A program made the position numbers and the translations under genes. Shown piece after piece: positions 1 through 9,133 of a DNA stretch of 20,651 nt. Under the pieces are notes generated by a model. The model searched no databases. It was given only the letters and a program-made list of their open reading frames with translations, and was not told where the DNA came from. The DNA comes from Larix sibirica (lineage: Eukaryota > Streptophyta > Pinopsida > Pinales > Pinaceae): assembly GCA_004151065.3 (NCBI GenBank), contig NWUY0300065611.1, positions 1 through 20,651 of the forward strand. Reading direction: 5' to 3'. Within the stretch, counting starts at the first letter, position 1. Every line of letters starts with the position of its first letter.

Positions 1-1
1 T

Positions 2-1703
2 ATGTCATCAAATTACTCAGTGTTGATCAATGGTAATCCAACCCCCTTCTTCAAAATCTATAGAGGAATCTGATAGGGTTGTCCCCTATCTCCCTTTTTG
101 TTCTTATTGGTTATTGAAGGCCTGAGCAGGTTGATAGTTGCTGCTAGAAATGAAGGTAAAGTGAAAGGAATTAAATTCTCAAAGAATTTCTCCATTACAC
201 ATTTTCTATTCGTGGACAATGTGGTTCTGTTTGGATCAGATTCTATAGAAGAATGGTTGGCCTACGCAGACATTATCCAGTTATTCTGCAAAGCTTCAGG
301 CATGCAAGTCAGTGTTAACAAATCTGTTTTGTTAGTAATATTGTGGAAGTTTTTGTGATGCAACAGATCTCAAATATCCTCCCATATAAGTGCATAAATC
401 TGGATGAAGGTGTCAAGTATTTGGGTTTTTTATGAAACCTAATTATTATGGCTTGAATGACTAGAGGTGGTTGGTCTGGCGGTTTGAAAAAAAAAAAAAA
501 TCTTGGTGTCTAAATTTTTCTTTCTTTGGGAGGTCGTCTTATTCTCTTGAAGTCGGTATTAAGTAACTTGCCTGTTTACTAGGCATTGATGGCTCAAATT
601 CCACGTGTTATATTATATAAATTTAAAATTTTAATGTTCAGATTCCTTTGGTTGGGGAATGCAGAGGGAGGTCACTTTCATTTAGCAAACTGGGAAATTT
701 TTTCTTTACCAAAGAAATATGGAGGTTGGAGTTACATAAAACATATTTTCTGGTTTAACACTGCACTATCCTTGAAAAGTCTTTGGCGGGGTATCTTCAA
801 AGATAATCTTTGGTCTGAACTTCTTCATGTCAAATATATTAAAAAGGATATCATCAGTTGGTTTAGAAGGCCTACAGGAGACTTCAGGAAATCTTCCTAT
901 TTTTGGAAAGGTTTTATGAGAATTTTCCCTTGGATCAATAATTTCATCTCTTGGAAGGCAGGAAATGGAAAAGCTATTTTGGTTGGAATAGATCCCATTT
1001 TAGGGATAGATTTAGAATTTAAATTGTCACTGGAGATCTGAAATCTATTTGCAGAATATGGTTTAGTTACATTAAATCAGTTCAAAAGATCGAGAAGGCA
1101 TATTGATGACCCTTCATATTGGCTTACTTTGAAAGATCTCGGACTTGCAGGCAGCTGGGAAAAAGAATGGGATCTTTATCTTCAACACTTGAATCTCATT
1201 GGTATATGTCTTACTGATGAGAAATATCGTCTTTTTTAGTCAAAGAATTCCATTTCAGGACAGGTTATAGTTAGCTCTGCTTATTAGTCTATTGTTGAAA
1301 GTCATTTTGAAGGTGTTAGAAAATGGTGGTATGGTTCTTTATGGAAATGGAAACTACCACTAAAAATAAAATGTTTTTATGGTTGACTTTTAAAGATAAA
1401 ATTTTGCCCTGGGAAAATTTCAAATGGCGTGGCAGACAGGATCCAAACATTTGCATTCTGTGCAAGAATAATGGTGAAACTATGGATCACCTATTTCTGC
1501 ATTGTAGTTTCTCAAGAGGGATGTGGAAGAAAGTATGTGTGGCTTTTAATGTTGATGATGAGTGGCCTAACATGGGCTTTGAAGTGGCTTACCAGGTTTG
1601 GCTTCAAAAGCATCAGAATTTAAAAAATATTCCAGGGTTAGTGGCTTGGTCTATTTGCAATACTCGCAATCATGCCATGTTTCAGAATACTATTCCTTCA
1701 TAA
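2..1703 (+). pseudogene. LINE A ORF2 remnant: RT palm, linker and zinc-binding region
   Basis: Three blocks of the LINE ORF2 polyprotein are readable. At 2-358 the RT palm holds motif B, followed by motif C as FVDN (209-220), where active elements carry F[AV]DD. Motif B has two adjacent stops, TGA TAG (71-76), where Arg-Gln is expected. At about 390-1300 the linker (thumb and connection) reads in shifting frames, with the best block at 586-1041 (KYGGW, SLWRG, SWKAGNGK). At 1323-1703 lies the zinc-binding RT region, with a CX2C...HX4C cluster (CILC, then HLFLHC) followed by an SRGMW motif. A run of 14 A at 487-500 sits near a frame change. The protein cannot be made whole and the second catalytic Asp of motif C is Asn, so this is a dead gene. 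Confidence 0.88.
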
Positions 1704-1820
1704 AAGCATGCTTTATTCAGATTCTGGAGTCTTTATCATTTGTACAAAATTGCTCAATTCATTAGTCGTAATCCTAAAAGAGATATTAAACTGAATTTGG
1801 ACTCTTCAGTTTCTGCATAT

Positions 1821-2281
1821 GGTTTCTTTGATGGGGCCTCGGCAGACTCATGAATTGTGGTGCAGGTTTTTTCATCAATTGCAGAGAATATCCCTCTTAT
1901 AAATTCCGTCTTACTTGTGAACAGGGTTCTAATACAAAAGCTGAACTACTTGGTCTATGGAGCATTTTAACATTGGTTATATGTTGTGGTTTAGGCTCTA
2001 TCATAATTTTCGGTGACTCCTTGATTATTGTGAATTGGGCTAAGAAGATATTTAAGTTGAACATCATTCAATATAAACACCGATGTGATAGAATTACAAA
2101 GATGATGTCTTGGTTCTATGACCTGTCCATTGATCACATTTACAGGGAGAACAATGATGCAGCAAATGCTCTATATAAAGAAGCGCTCGATGGGGAAGCC
2201 AGTGTATTATATTGGGAAGAATGGGTTGAAGATATTATCACTCATTCTGGTTCCATGTTCTTCTTTGCAGACGTTTTTTAG
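1821..2281 (+). pseudogene. LINE A RNase H domain remnant
   Basis: This is the C-terminal RNase H domain of ORF2, which in a live element degrades the RNA strand after cDNA synthesis. The first catalytic Asp sits in FFDG (1824-1835), one frame away from the rest. The longer open block starts near 1850 and contains the Glu motif (TKAELLGLW) and the second Asp (FGDSLIIV). The expected final Asp, in the IYR...N..AD.L motif, appears as Asn (AANAL). The frameshift and the lost Asp make it inactive. The closest match in the window is the RNase H of LINE C at 14877-15329, which shares the GFF-type strand, the LGLWxxLT helix and the HIYR motif. Confidence 0.85.
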
Positions 2282-2284
2282 ACT

Positions 2285-2302
2285 TTAGCATTTTTATGCT
2301 AA
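2285..2302 (+). other. Short hairpin just after the LINE A stop codon
   Basis: TTAGCAT (2285-2291) and ATGCTAA (2296-2302) form a perfect 7-bp stem with a TTTT loop, starting a few bases after the RNase H stop codon. It could be a 3' UTR structure of the LINE RNA or chance in AT-rich DNA. Confidence 0.45.
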
Positions 2303-2430
2303 GTTTTTGTTTTGGGTTGGAGAGTCAGAAGTAGTCTAGAAAGAGTTTATTCTATATTTCTCTATGTTTTGTAAGCTTATGTTGATAGTCGAGATCTAGC
2401 AGATAAGATATTGGACTACAGTTATGTTAT

Positions 2431-2464
2431 GTACTTTTTTATTTCTATGAAATAACAAAAGTAC
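2431..2464 (+). other. 3'-terminal stem-loop of LINE A
   Basis: GTACTTTT (2431-2438) pairs with AAAAGTAC (2457-2464), and inside it TTATTTC (2439-2445) pairs with GAAATAA (2449-2455) around a TAT loop. This gives a 15-bp stem broken by a single unpaired C, ending about 17 bases before the A-tail. LINE C has a related sequence at the same place (about 15472-15510), with TGTACT, ATTC-TAT-GAAT and AGTA in the same order. Some LINE RTs recognise a stem-loop at the RNA 3' end as the priming site. That this is the role here is an inference. Confidence 0.6.
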
Positions 2465-2917
2465 GACTTTTTTCCTTCTTAAAAAAAAGTTAATAAATAA
2501 TATTAAAGAAATAAGTAAAATTAAAGATAAATAATATAAATTTATTTCATGAATATTAATTTATTTCAACATGCTTCTTTTTGTCCATTAGTTAATAAGT
2601 AATATTAAAGAAATTAAAAAAAAAGAAGCTTATTGCCTAAACCTGACTCCTTATGTTGTGGACTAATTTTATTAGTTGAACGACATTCTTTGTCTATCTT
2701 CTTTTGCATCTTTTAATGTGTTTATATTATAATTGAATACACAAACTACATAATAACATATAGAAACCTGGGCAGCAAAGAAACATTATCGTAATGGTCG
2801 AGAAGATTGTAAGTTGTTGTATTTTGATGTTGTAGGTAATCCCCATAATATTTGGGGCCATTGAATGCAGATGGCATGAAGTCTCTGTAGTGATTCATTT
2901 TCTATTGATTCAATTAT

Positions 2918-2993
2918 GATGTTGCTTGTAACTGAAAAAAGAGATGAGTTATAACGAATGATTATTGATGTTGTTTGTAACAGAAAAAATAGA
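2918..2993. repeat. Imperfect 27-bp direct repeat, 49-bp spacing
   Basis: A GATGTTG(C/T)TTGTAAC(T/A)GAAAAAA-type segment occurs at 2918-2944 and again at 2967-2993 with about three mismatches. It looks like a local tandem duplication. No function is evident. Confidence 0.6.
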
Positions 2994-3040
2994 AAAGGAC
3001 TCATAAAAGGACATCAAAATTATTGTTAAATTATTTCCAT

Positions 3041-3224
3041 GTTAAAATATAAGATCTTAGGTTCATAAATTGTTGATATGTGGACAATTCTTTCAATGTA
3101 TGAGAAAAATGTTCACTTTGTTGCAATCATGTTTAAAATATAAAATCTTAGGTTCATAAATTGTTGATATGTGGACAAGTCTTTCAATGCATGAGAAAAA
3201 TGTTCACTTTGTTGCAATCATGTT
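3041..3224. repeat. Tandem duplication of about 91 bp
   Basis: Two head-to-tail copies, about 3041-3131 and 3132-3224, share long identical blocks such as CTTAGGTTCATAAATTGTTG and ATGAGAAAAATGTTCACTTT. They differ by only a few substitutions and one T indel. The high identity means the duplication is recent compared with the decay of the neighbouring LINEs. Confidence 0.9.
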
Positions 3225-3295
3225 TTGTGGGCCCTCTGTAGTTTGTGGTTATTGTATTTGTCATAATTGTAAGTCTTATTATTAAAAATTGATCA

Positions 3296-3895
3296 CAGAA
3301 TCCTCTCAAAAAGAACCTTAGTGGGAGTGAAGACAGTATAAGCAGTATTTCAGAAGTTGTTCAAAAGGATGCAAATAAGTTAAAATTGAAAGAGGCTTGA
3401 GAGCCACAGGAGAAGATTATGCGCTCTTCCCCTATCTGCAGCGGGGAAGCTTATCTACAACAGACCCCTGAGCAATAGACCCCTGTCTCTACAGGTAAGA
3501 TTTCTTTGACTTCCCATAGTGGTTTTTTACTTTTGAATGAAGTTAAGGGGACGGATTCCATGGAAAATAAGGTGTTGGTTAGCCCTGAGGATAACAAGTT
3601 TTTGAGAACCCATAAACGGCTTATACGAGGGTTAAATGTGGGATATTTCGTTCTTAATACTCTGGTTGATTCTTCTCCTTCTTGGGATGTTAGAAACCCT
3701 TACAGACTTCGATCCAAAGACAGTCTTTTCTCTGATGAAGATTTGATCTATGTTGGGCTAGGGTTTAGCACCGCTACTCCAAAGATGAGAAGTGACCTTA
3801 AATCTCACAAGAAGGAGAGCAGGATTGTTCTTGTTTCATCTCAGCTTTCTACTCAAGTGCTTAGAGGAAAGACCTTGAAGGGGGTTCCTTTATGA
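3296..3895 (+). pseudogene. LINE B ORF1, C-terminal part
   Basis: One frame can be followed from 3296 to the stop at 3893-3895, broken by TGA at 3398-3400 and TAG at 3476-3478. The last 129 codons from about 3506 are uninterrupted. The region is rich in Ser, Lys and Asp/Glu and has no recognisable domain, as expected for the tail of a plant LINE ORF1 after its DUF4283 and zinc-knuckle parts, which are missing here. The assignment rests on position: it ends exactly at the start of the endonuclease. Its TGA overlaps the ORF2 ATG as ATGA. Confidence 0.7.
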
Positions 3896-4578
3896 AGATA
3901 TTGTCCTTAAACTGTCGGGGATTGGCCAACAACCTGAAAAAACTGACTTTAGTTAGGTTAGTTAGATTACATTTGCCGGAGATAATTGTTGTGCAAGAAA
4001 CTATGTGTAATGGAGAGATTTTGACTGAAGGTTTAAAGAAAATGTTGTTTGGGTGGGATTTCCTTTGGACAGATGGTAGAGGACTTTCGAGTGGTCTTTT
4101 AACTGGGTGGAAGGAAGATTTAGAACTCCTTAATTCCTTCTCCTTTTCCTCGGGGATGGGGACATGCTTTCAATGTAATGAAATCAGCTTATAATTTACT
4201 GTGATGACTATATATAGGCCCTATCTACAGAAAACAATTTTCTAGAGACAAGTTTTTGGTACGAGTCTTACCCAAAATCATCATGTTCTAATTGCAGGGG
4301 ATTTAAACTTTACCCTCAACAGATCTGAGGTGTGGGGACCTCGAGATAAACATGATTTTTTTACCCACTATATGACTGAGTTGGATTTATATGACATTGA
4401 ACCTAATGAACTAAATCCAACATGGTTCAACAAAAGAGTAGGTGAAGCTACAGTGGTGAAAAGATTAGATAGTTTTTAACTCCCAGGATCTCTTTTGGAT
4501 CAAGTGGAGAGATGTAGAGCTTGGAGAATCACGGGTGGAGGATCTGACCATTTACCCATCCTATTTCAAATGGACTAA
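3892..4578 (+). pseudogene. LINE B ORF2 endonuclease (APE-like) domain
   Basis: This is the apurinic-type endonuclease that nicks target DNA and exposes the primer for reverse transcription. It starts at ATG 3892 with LSLNCRGL (Asn site), followed by VVQETM (catalytic Glu), SSGLLTGW, a TIYRPY segment where YGP is usual, AGDLNF (4294-4311, Asp and Asn), NPTWFN, KRLDSF and GGSDHLPI (4537-4560, with the Ser-Asp-His triad). The whole domain stays in one frame and is broken only by stops: TAA 4192-4194, TAG 4243-4245, TAA 4477-4479 and TAA 4576-4578. The expected catalytic residues are still visible, so nonsense mutation alone disabled this part. Confidence 0.9.
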
Positions 4579-6222
4579 GGTGACAAGAAGCCATCTACTC
4601 CTTACAATTTTAATCCTCATTGGATGGTGAACTTGGATTATGTCAATCTCATAAAATCTCACTGGAAAAAGTATGTTGGGAGACTGAATTTATCTCGTAG
4701 TAGACAGTTTGCAAATGCTTTACAAGAGGTTAAAAATATCTATATTAAATGGTCTATGGAACAATTTAAAAGTCGGGATCCAAGATTAAAGGAAACGGAG
4801 TTTAATATTGATCAAATTTATTCTAATGACTTGGGTGCTTTGGGGAAGGAGAGTTTAACACTGTTAGCAGACATGAAGAAGAAGAACTGGATATTATCAA
4901 AGAAAGGGACTCTGAGGACTGAATGGAAAGTGAGGCTATATGGCTTGCCACAAGGTATGAGAATACAACGTTTTTTCATAAATTCATTAACCAAAGAAAG
5001 AGAAGGAATACCATTTTGGAAATAAGCAAAAAAGATGGAGGGGGAAAGACCAATGGGTTTGAAAATTTCGCTGAGGAAGGAGTTAATTATTTCAAAGACC
5101 TTTATATTGAACTTGATAGAAATAATTTGCATGAGATTATAAATCTATGTACTTTCTTTCCTAAATGGATCTCTGAAGAAGATAATGAAAACGATTTTTC
5201 CCCGATAATGTTAGAAGAGTTGGAATTTTTTCTGAGGAAAGCTAACAAAGATAGAAGCCCGAGTCTGGATGGATGGACCTCAGAATTATTCCTAGCATTT
5301 TTTTAGTTACTGGGTTTGGACCTTCTTAATGTTATTGAAGAAACCAGAATTTCGGGAAGGATACAATCTTGTTTCAACACTGCTTTTCTAGTTCCCATCC
5401 CTAATATTTATAAACCTAACTCTTTCAGAGACTTTAGACCTGTTTCTCTTTGTAATGCTTTATATAAAATCATTTCAAAGATCATTGTGGAGAGACTCAA
5501 ATCCTTCCTGGCAACAAATGTCTCAACTGAACAATTCAGGTTCCTAGCAGGGTGGCATATCCATGATACAGTAGGAACTGCACATGAATGCTTGCATCCC
5601 ATCAAACTATCTAATCAACCTTCAAAGGTCATTAAATTAGATCTTTCTAAGGCCTATGACCGTACATGCTGGATGTACCTAAGACTTGTTCTCATTCAGA
5701 TAGGGTTATCTATTGATATGATCAATTGGATATGGGCTTGCATTTCTACAGTTAATTTTGCAATTATTATAAATGGAGTAGCTTCAAAAAATTTCTCAGC
5801 TTCTAGAGGATTAAGGCAAGGATGCCCATTGTCCCCGTACCTATTTATGCTTGTTATGGAGGGGTTGAGCAAACCTATGTAGGTGGAAAATATCAGGGAA
5901 AAGATTCAAGGTATTTACTTCGGGGATGAGATTAATATAACACACATTCTTTTTCGTTGATGACGTGCTATTGTTTCTATGTGATAGTGTCAATGAAGAT
6001 CAGGAATTCAAATATATCCTTGACAGTTTTAGCTTAGCTACTAGAATGCTTATTAACTATGAAAAATCAGCATTTTATCACCAAGTGGTGGATGAGCAGG
6101 ACCTGCAAGCATTCGGGGATAGTTTTCCAATGGAACAATTTGCTATGACAAGGGGTTTCAAGTATTTGGGTTTCTACCTGAAACCAAATGACTATAATAT
6201 AAAAGACTGCTCGACTAGTTGA
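4579..6222 (+). pseudogene. LINE B ORF2 reverse transcriptase domain
   Basis: After the endonuclease, a linker rich in charged residues (4624 to about 4870) leads, through one frameshift, into AIWLATR and the RT domain. RT signatures follow in order: KDRSPSLDGW (motif 0-like), LVPIPN and FRDFRPVSLCNALYKIISK (motifs 1 and 2, about 5420-5490), KLDLSKAYDR (motif A, about 5634-5663), SRGLRQGCPLSPYLF (motif B, about 5803-5847) and FVDDVLLF (motif C, 5953-5976). Motif C lies in the next frame because of an extra T in the T-run at about 5950. Stops occur at 4920-4922, 5304-5306 and 5880-5882. The catalytic Asp residues of motifs A and C survive at the DNA level. Confidence 0.9.
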
Positions 6223-7240
6223 TCACTAGGTTCGAATCAAAATTAAACATTTTGTGCAATAATTTTCTATCTAGAGGAGGGAAATTTGTGTTGATTAAGG
6301 TTGTCTTACAAGCAATCCCCGTTTTACTGGCTGATCATCGCCCATATACCCAAAGGTGTTTTGACAAAGATGAGAAGGATATGTTTTAACTTCATATGGT
6401 GAGGGAAGTCTGGCAAAGGCATCCACTGGATGGCATGGAACCATGTAGCTAAACCAAAATATTTTGGAGGTTGGGGTTTTAAGGATCTACACTATTTTGG
6501 CCTTTCTTTGGTTGCTAATTATGTCTGGAACATACTGACAAAAGAAGGAAAATGGCAGTCTGTCATGAAGGTAAATACATGGGTGGAGGAGACATCACTA
6601 TCTAGATTAGAAATCCTTTGAAGTCTTTTAAAGGGGGGTCCTTATTCTTGAAATCCATCTGCAAGGCTTATCCGGTGATAGGATATCTTTTAGCTTGGAA
6701 GGTTGGCATGGGCGAGAAGATACTGTTGGGAAAGGATGGAATTATGGGGTGTGGACCTGATATTAAACTTTCACTTGGACTCTTAACCTCCTTAAATAGT
6801 ATAGGGATCACTAACTTAAAGGATGTAGCTATACAGAGTAATGGGGGAATGCAGAGATAGTCATGGTTTACGGCCTTGGATCTAAATTTAAATGAAATTT
6901 GGACAGGAGAATGGGAGAGATGGAGACAAGGTATTTAGAAGGGAATGGAAATAAAATAGGAGAATCCTACTCGGTAAAAGAGGCATATTCTCTCGTCTGG
7001 AATAGTAAGATAAACAACTTAAAATGGTGGTGGAGCGCAATCTGGAACGTGAAATCACCTCATAAGTGCAAAATTTTTATGTGGTTGAATTTGAATAAGA
7101 AAGTGATGACCTGGGATAAAATTTTGAAGAGGAATTTATGTGGACCCACCATCTTCCTGTTGTGCATGTGTAATGAGGAAACTCTGTAGCATTTACTTAT
7201 GCACTGTACCTTCTCAAAAACTGTGTGGACATGAATCTTT
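6219..7240 (+). pseudogene. LINE B ORF2 linker and zinc-binding RT region
   Basis: The C-terminal part of the RT is readable in changing frames. At 6219 to about 6340 it shows FLSRGGKFVLIKVVLQAIP; at 6430-6621 it shows PKYFGGWGFKDL; at 6618-6860 it shows LLAWKVGMGEKI; at 6899-7189 it shows SVKEAYSLVW and then WWWSAIWNVKSPHKCKIFMW. The zinc cluster follows: only one Cys of the first CX2C pair remains before NEETL, a TAG (about 7187) stands where Gln is expected, and HLLMHC follows. At least four frame changes and the missing Cys mark it as dead. In plant LINEs this region lies between RT and RNase H, and its exact role is not well known. Confidence 0.82.
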
Positions 7241-7289
7241 GCAGGTTTAAAAGTGGGACAACAGTGGTTGGAAAATAAATTTGAAATTT

Positions 7290-7959
7290 AGCTTCTTGGT
7301 TCAAGCTATCGGAATTAAAGAAGATAAAATGCATCCCCTTCCTAACAATATGGGGCATTTGGAGAGCTCGAAACCATAAAGTGTTTGAGGATAGGCTTAT
7401 TCCTGCTTTCCAAGTAACTGCTCAAGTTTTCTCTTTACACCTCAGCTTTCTAGAGACTGGTCCTAAAATAAATAAAAAACAGAGTAATCATGCCTATTTA
7501 TTCCGACTTCAAGGGATGCAAAGTTTTTTTTATGGGGCCTGTGAAAATGGTATATGTGGACTGGGGGGTACTATTATACTCTCAGAGAGCTTTCATATTG
7601 ATCTAAAATCCAATGGGGGTCGTGGAACAAACAATAGGGAAGAAGGTTGGGTTCTAGAATCCACACTACGCCTATCCTTGGGAAAAGGTGTTGAGGATGT
7701 GGAGGTTTATGGAGATTCAACTTTATGGACCGAATTCATGAATGGAAGAAGCCAGATAAGGAATATCAACTTGCAGGGTATTATTCATAGCCTCAAAAGG
7801 TTGGCTAGAGCATATAATACTTTCTGTATCTGCCACATTTTCAAAGAAACAAATGTGATAGCAGACTCCTTATCAAAGGAGAGACTTACACTTGGAGAAG
7901 GGACAACTTCTATTTCCAGAATCAGATTTAGTGTGTTTGAAACAAAGCTTGTTTTTTAA
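7290..7959 (+). pseudogene. LINE B RNase H domain, first catalytic Asp changed to Tyr
   Basis: An uninterrupted block from about 7290 to the stop at 7957-7959 holds the end of the linker (TIWGIWRARNHKVFED) and a complete-length RNase H. The motifs are SFFYGACENG, where D is expected in place of Y; GTNNREEGW with the Glu; VYGDSTLW with the second Asp; and HIFKETNVIADSLSKE with the last Asp. This is the longest intact RNase H block of the three LINEs but it lacks its first metal ligand, so activity would be lost. The longer strand-1 to helix-A stretch and the GTNN motif separate it from A and C. Confidence 0.85.
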
Positions 7960-8198
7960 AGCCTTTTTTATTCACAAGTAAATTGACTTAAAAAAAAAAA
8001 CTTTGAATTAATTGTAAACATGATGTAATTTTTGTGCTTTTAAGTTTTGTATCCAATTACAGGAATATTAGGAGTTATAAGAATGAAAACTTTTTAACTA
8101 GTGCACAAGGCACCTAAATAATATATTATGTTTTTCCCTTTGAGAAATATGATATGTGTTTTATTTTCTTGGAAAATAAAAAAAGTATTTTATATTTT

Positions 8199-8920
8199 AC
8201 TTTTAATTATAAAAATACTTATCTACAATGTCTCATTAATTGTTGAATTTTTTTTCAATAATAATTTATATATATTTGTTTGAGTAAAATTAAAGATTAA
8301 AAAAATGTATTTCATATTAAGTTCAAATTCAAAAAAATATATTTTTAACATATTATAAAATAATAAATCATTTATTAAATACCATAATTTTAACGTATCA
8401 TAAAAATATCGATATTATTAACATATTATAATTTTTTTTAATAAAAACAATATTTTAACATATTATAAAAAATAAATAATTTATTAAATACATAACAAAT
8501 GAATGTTTTTAAAATTCCAACCCACCTACTACATTTTTATTTACTTATATTTCACAGCATGTGCACAGTTTACTTATATTTCACCGACATCTAAGTACAG
8601 GAGAAACAATCTTGCACTTTATGATTATTATTATTAATAAGTTTCAACATGAAGAAAATATAAAACAAAGAAACCATATTTAAGTGCAACGGGCTTAAAA
8701 ATAAAAATAAAAATAAAAATCCAAAAAATAAATATTCACCTCGAGATCACCGACACCGACTTACCATTAACTGTATAGTTACATTTCACCCGCTTCAGCG
8801 TCATGTGCACATGGTAAACAACCTGGCACGCTATCACTATTAAAACTTTATCAACATAAAACAAATCCTACTAACCAACATTAAAAGGGAAATAAGGGGT
8901 CCTTTTCCATCTACATGTAT
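8199..8920. repeat. Dispersed repeat, copy 1 (with AT-rich insert)
   Basis: Segments 8199-8246 and 8504-8920 match, in the same order and orientation, 18962-19213 and 20397-20571. Shared blocks include TGTTTTTAAAATTCCAA (8504-8520), GAGAAACAATCTTG, GTGCACATGGTAAACAACC (8805-8823) and TATCACTATTAAAACTTT (8832-8849). Relative to copy 2, about 257 bp of AT-rich sequence (8247-8503) is extra here, while copy 2 has about 1.2 kb extra elsewhere. No coding potential is seen. It could be two copies of an unclassified non-autonomous element, an old duplication, or degenerate long terminal repeats. Confidence 0.8.
8343..8491. repeat. Two 39-40-bp AT-rich direct repeats
   Basis: TTTTAACATATTATAAAA followed by TAAAT(C/A)ATTTATTAAATAC occurs at 8343-8382 and again at 8453-8491. 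Both lie inside the AT insert of dispersed repeat copy 1, and a degenerate third trace lies between them. Confidence 0.6.
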
Positions 8921-9122
8921 CTGTATCACAGTTTTCAAAAGTCGAAAGGAAAAAAATTAATATACAAAAGCTTGTAGAGCCAACAACTTTTCCAACTTAT
9001 GGAACTTGGGATTTTTACAAATTTCCAATGTTTTTAAATTTTTTGTTGTATGATCAATGGATGAGAAAGATTTTTGGTTATTATATTTTTTTATAACTTA
9101 ATTGATAATTGTTTTTACAAAG

Positions 9123-9133
9123 ATTAATATCAA
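9123..9133. repeat. Left target-site duplication of LINE C (candidate)
   Basis: ATTAATATCAA here is identical to the 11 bases directly after the LINE C A-tail (15521-15531). Perfect 11-bp identity placed exactly at the tail end is unlikely by chance, although AT-rich sequence lowers its weight. Confidence 0.75.

Larger units (their letters stand above)
1..2488 (+). mobile_element. LINE A: 3' part of a plant L1-type retrotransposon
   Basis: This is a non-LTR retrotransposon copy whose 5' part lies outside the window. It enters inside the RT palm, just before motif B, and runs through RT motif C, the C-terminal linker, the zinc-binding RT region, an RNase H domain and a 3' UTR of about 200 bp to an A8 tail at 2481-2488. 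The order RT, zinc-binding region, RNase H, A-tail is typical of RNase H-bearing plant L1 elements. The reading frame is broken many times, so the copy is inactive. Its RNase H, linker and 3' end resemble LINE C more than LINE B, which suggests that A and C are one subfamily. No target-site duplication can be tested because the 5' end is missing. Confidence 0.92.
2489..3289. other. AT-rich spacer between LINE A and LINE B
   Basis: No gene is supported here. A 25-bp direct repeat starting GTTAATAA(A/G)TAATATTAAAGAAAT occurs right after the LINE A tail (about 2488) and again near 2590. Two small tandem duplications follow and are listed separately. A short open stretch on the minus strand (2786-3004) resembles nothing known and has low-complexity composition. 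The last bases (about 3264-3289) are the likely 5' flank of the truncated LINE B. Confidence 0.6.
3290..8000 (+). mobile_element. LINE B: 5'-truncated plant L1-type retrotransposon
   Basis: The element begins inside ORF1: the reading frame can be followed back to about 3293 and then meets non-element sequence. It continues through the ORF1/ORF2 junction (3892-3895), EN, RT, the linker, a damaged zinc-binding region and RNase H, to a very short 3' UTR and an A11 tail (7990-8000). Missing 5' sequence is the usual result of incomplete target-primed reverse transcription. TAATTGTAA occurs upstream (3264-3272) and just past the tail (8009-8017), but it is short and separated from the tail by eight bases, so I do not call it a target-site duplication. 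RNase H and the 3' end differ clearly from A and C, so this is a separate subfamily. Confidence 0.92.
8001..9122. other. AT-rich spacer between LINE B and LINE C
   Basis: There is no gene. The stretch holds copy 1 of the dispersed repeat (about 8199-8920), with a low-complexity AT insert. After it, 8921-9122 shows nothing recognisable. LINE C inserted at its right end. Confidence 0.7.

Noticed and set aside
2763-2860. Short plus-strand stretch that reads like protein (KKHYRNGREDC...)
   Set aside because: Only about 30 codons long, followed by stops; no family recognised and no splice signals supported.
2786-3004. Minus-strand 72-codon frame
   Set aside because: Its composition is low in complexity, it spans the small tandem repeat, and it has no recognisable domain.
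3264-8017. TAATTGTAA as target-site duplication of LINE B
   Set aside because: Only 9 AT-rich bases, and neither copy abuts the element end (eight bases separate the right copy from the tail).
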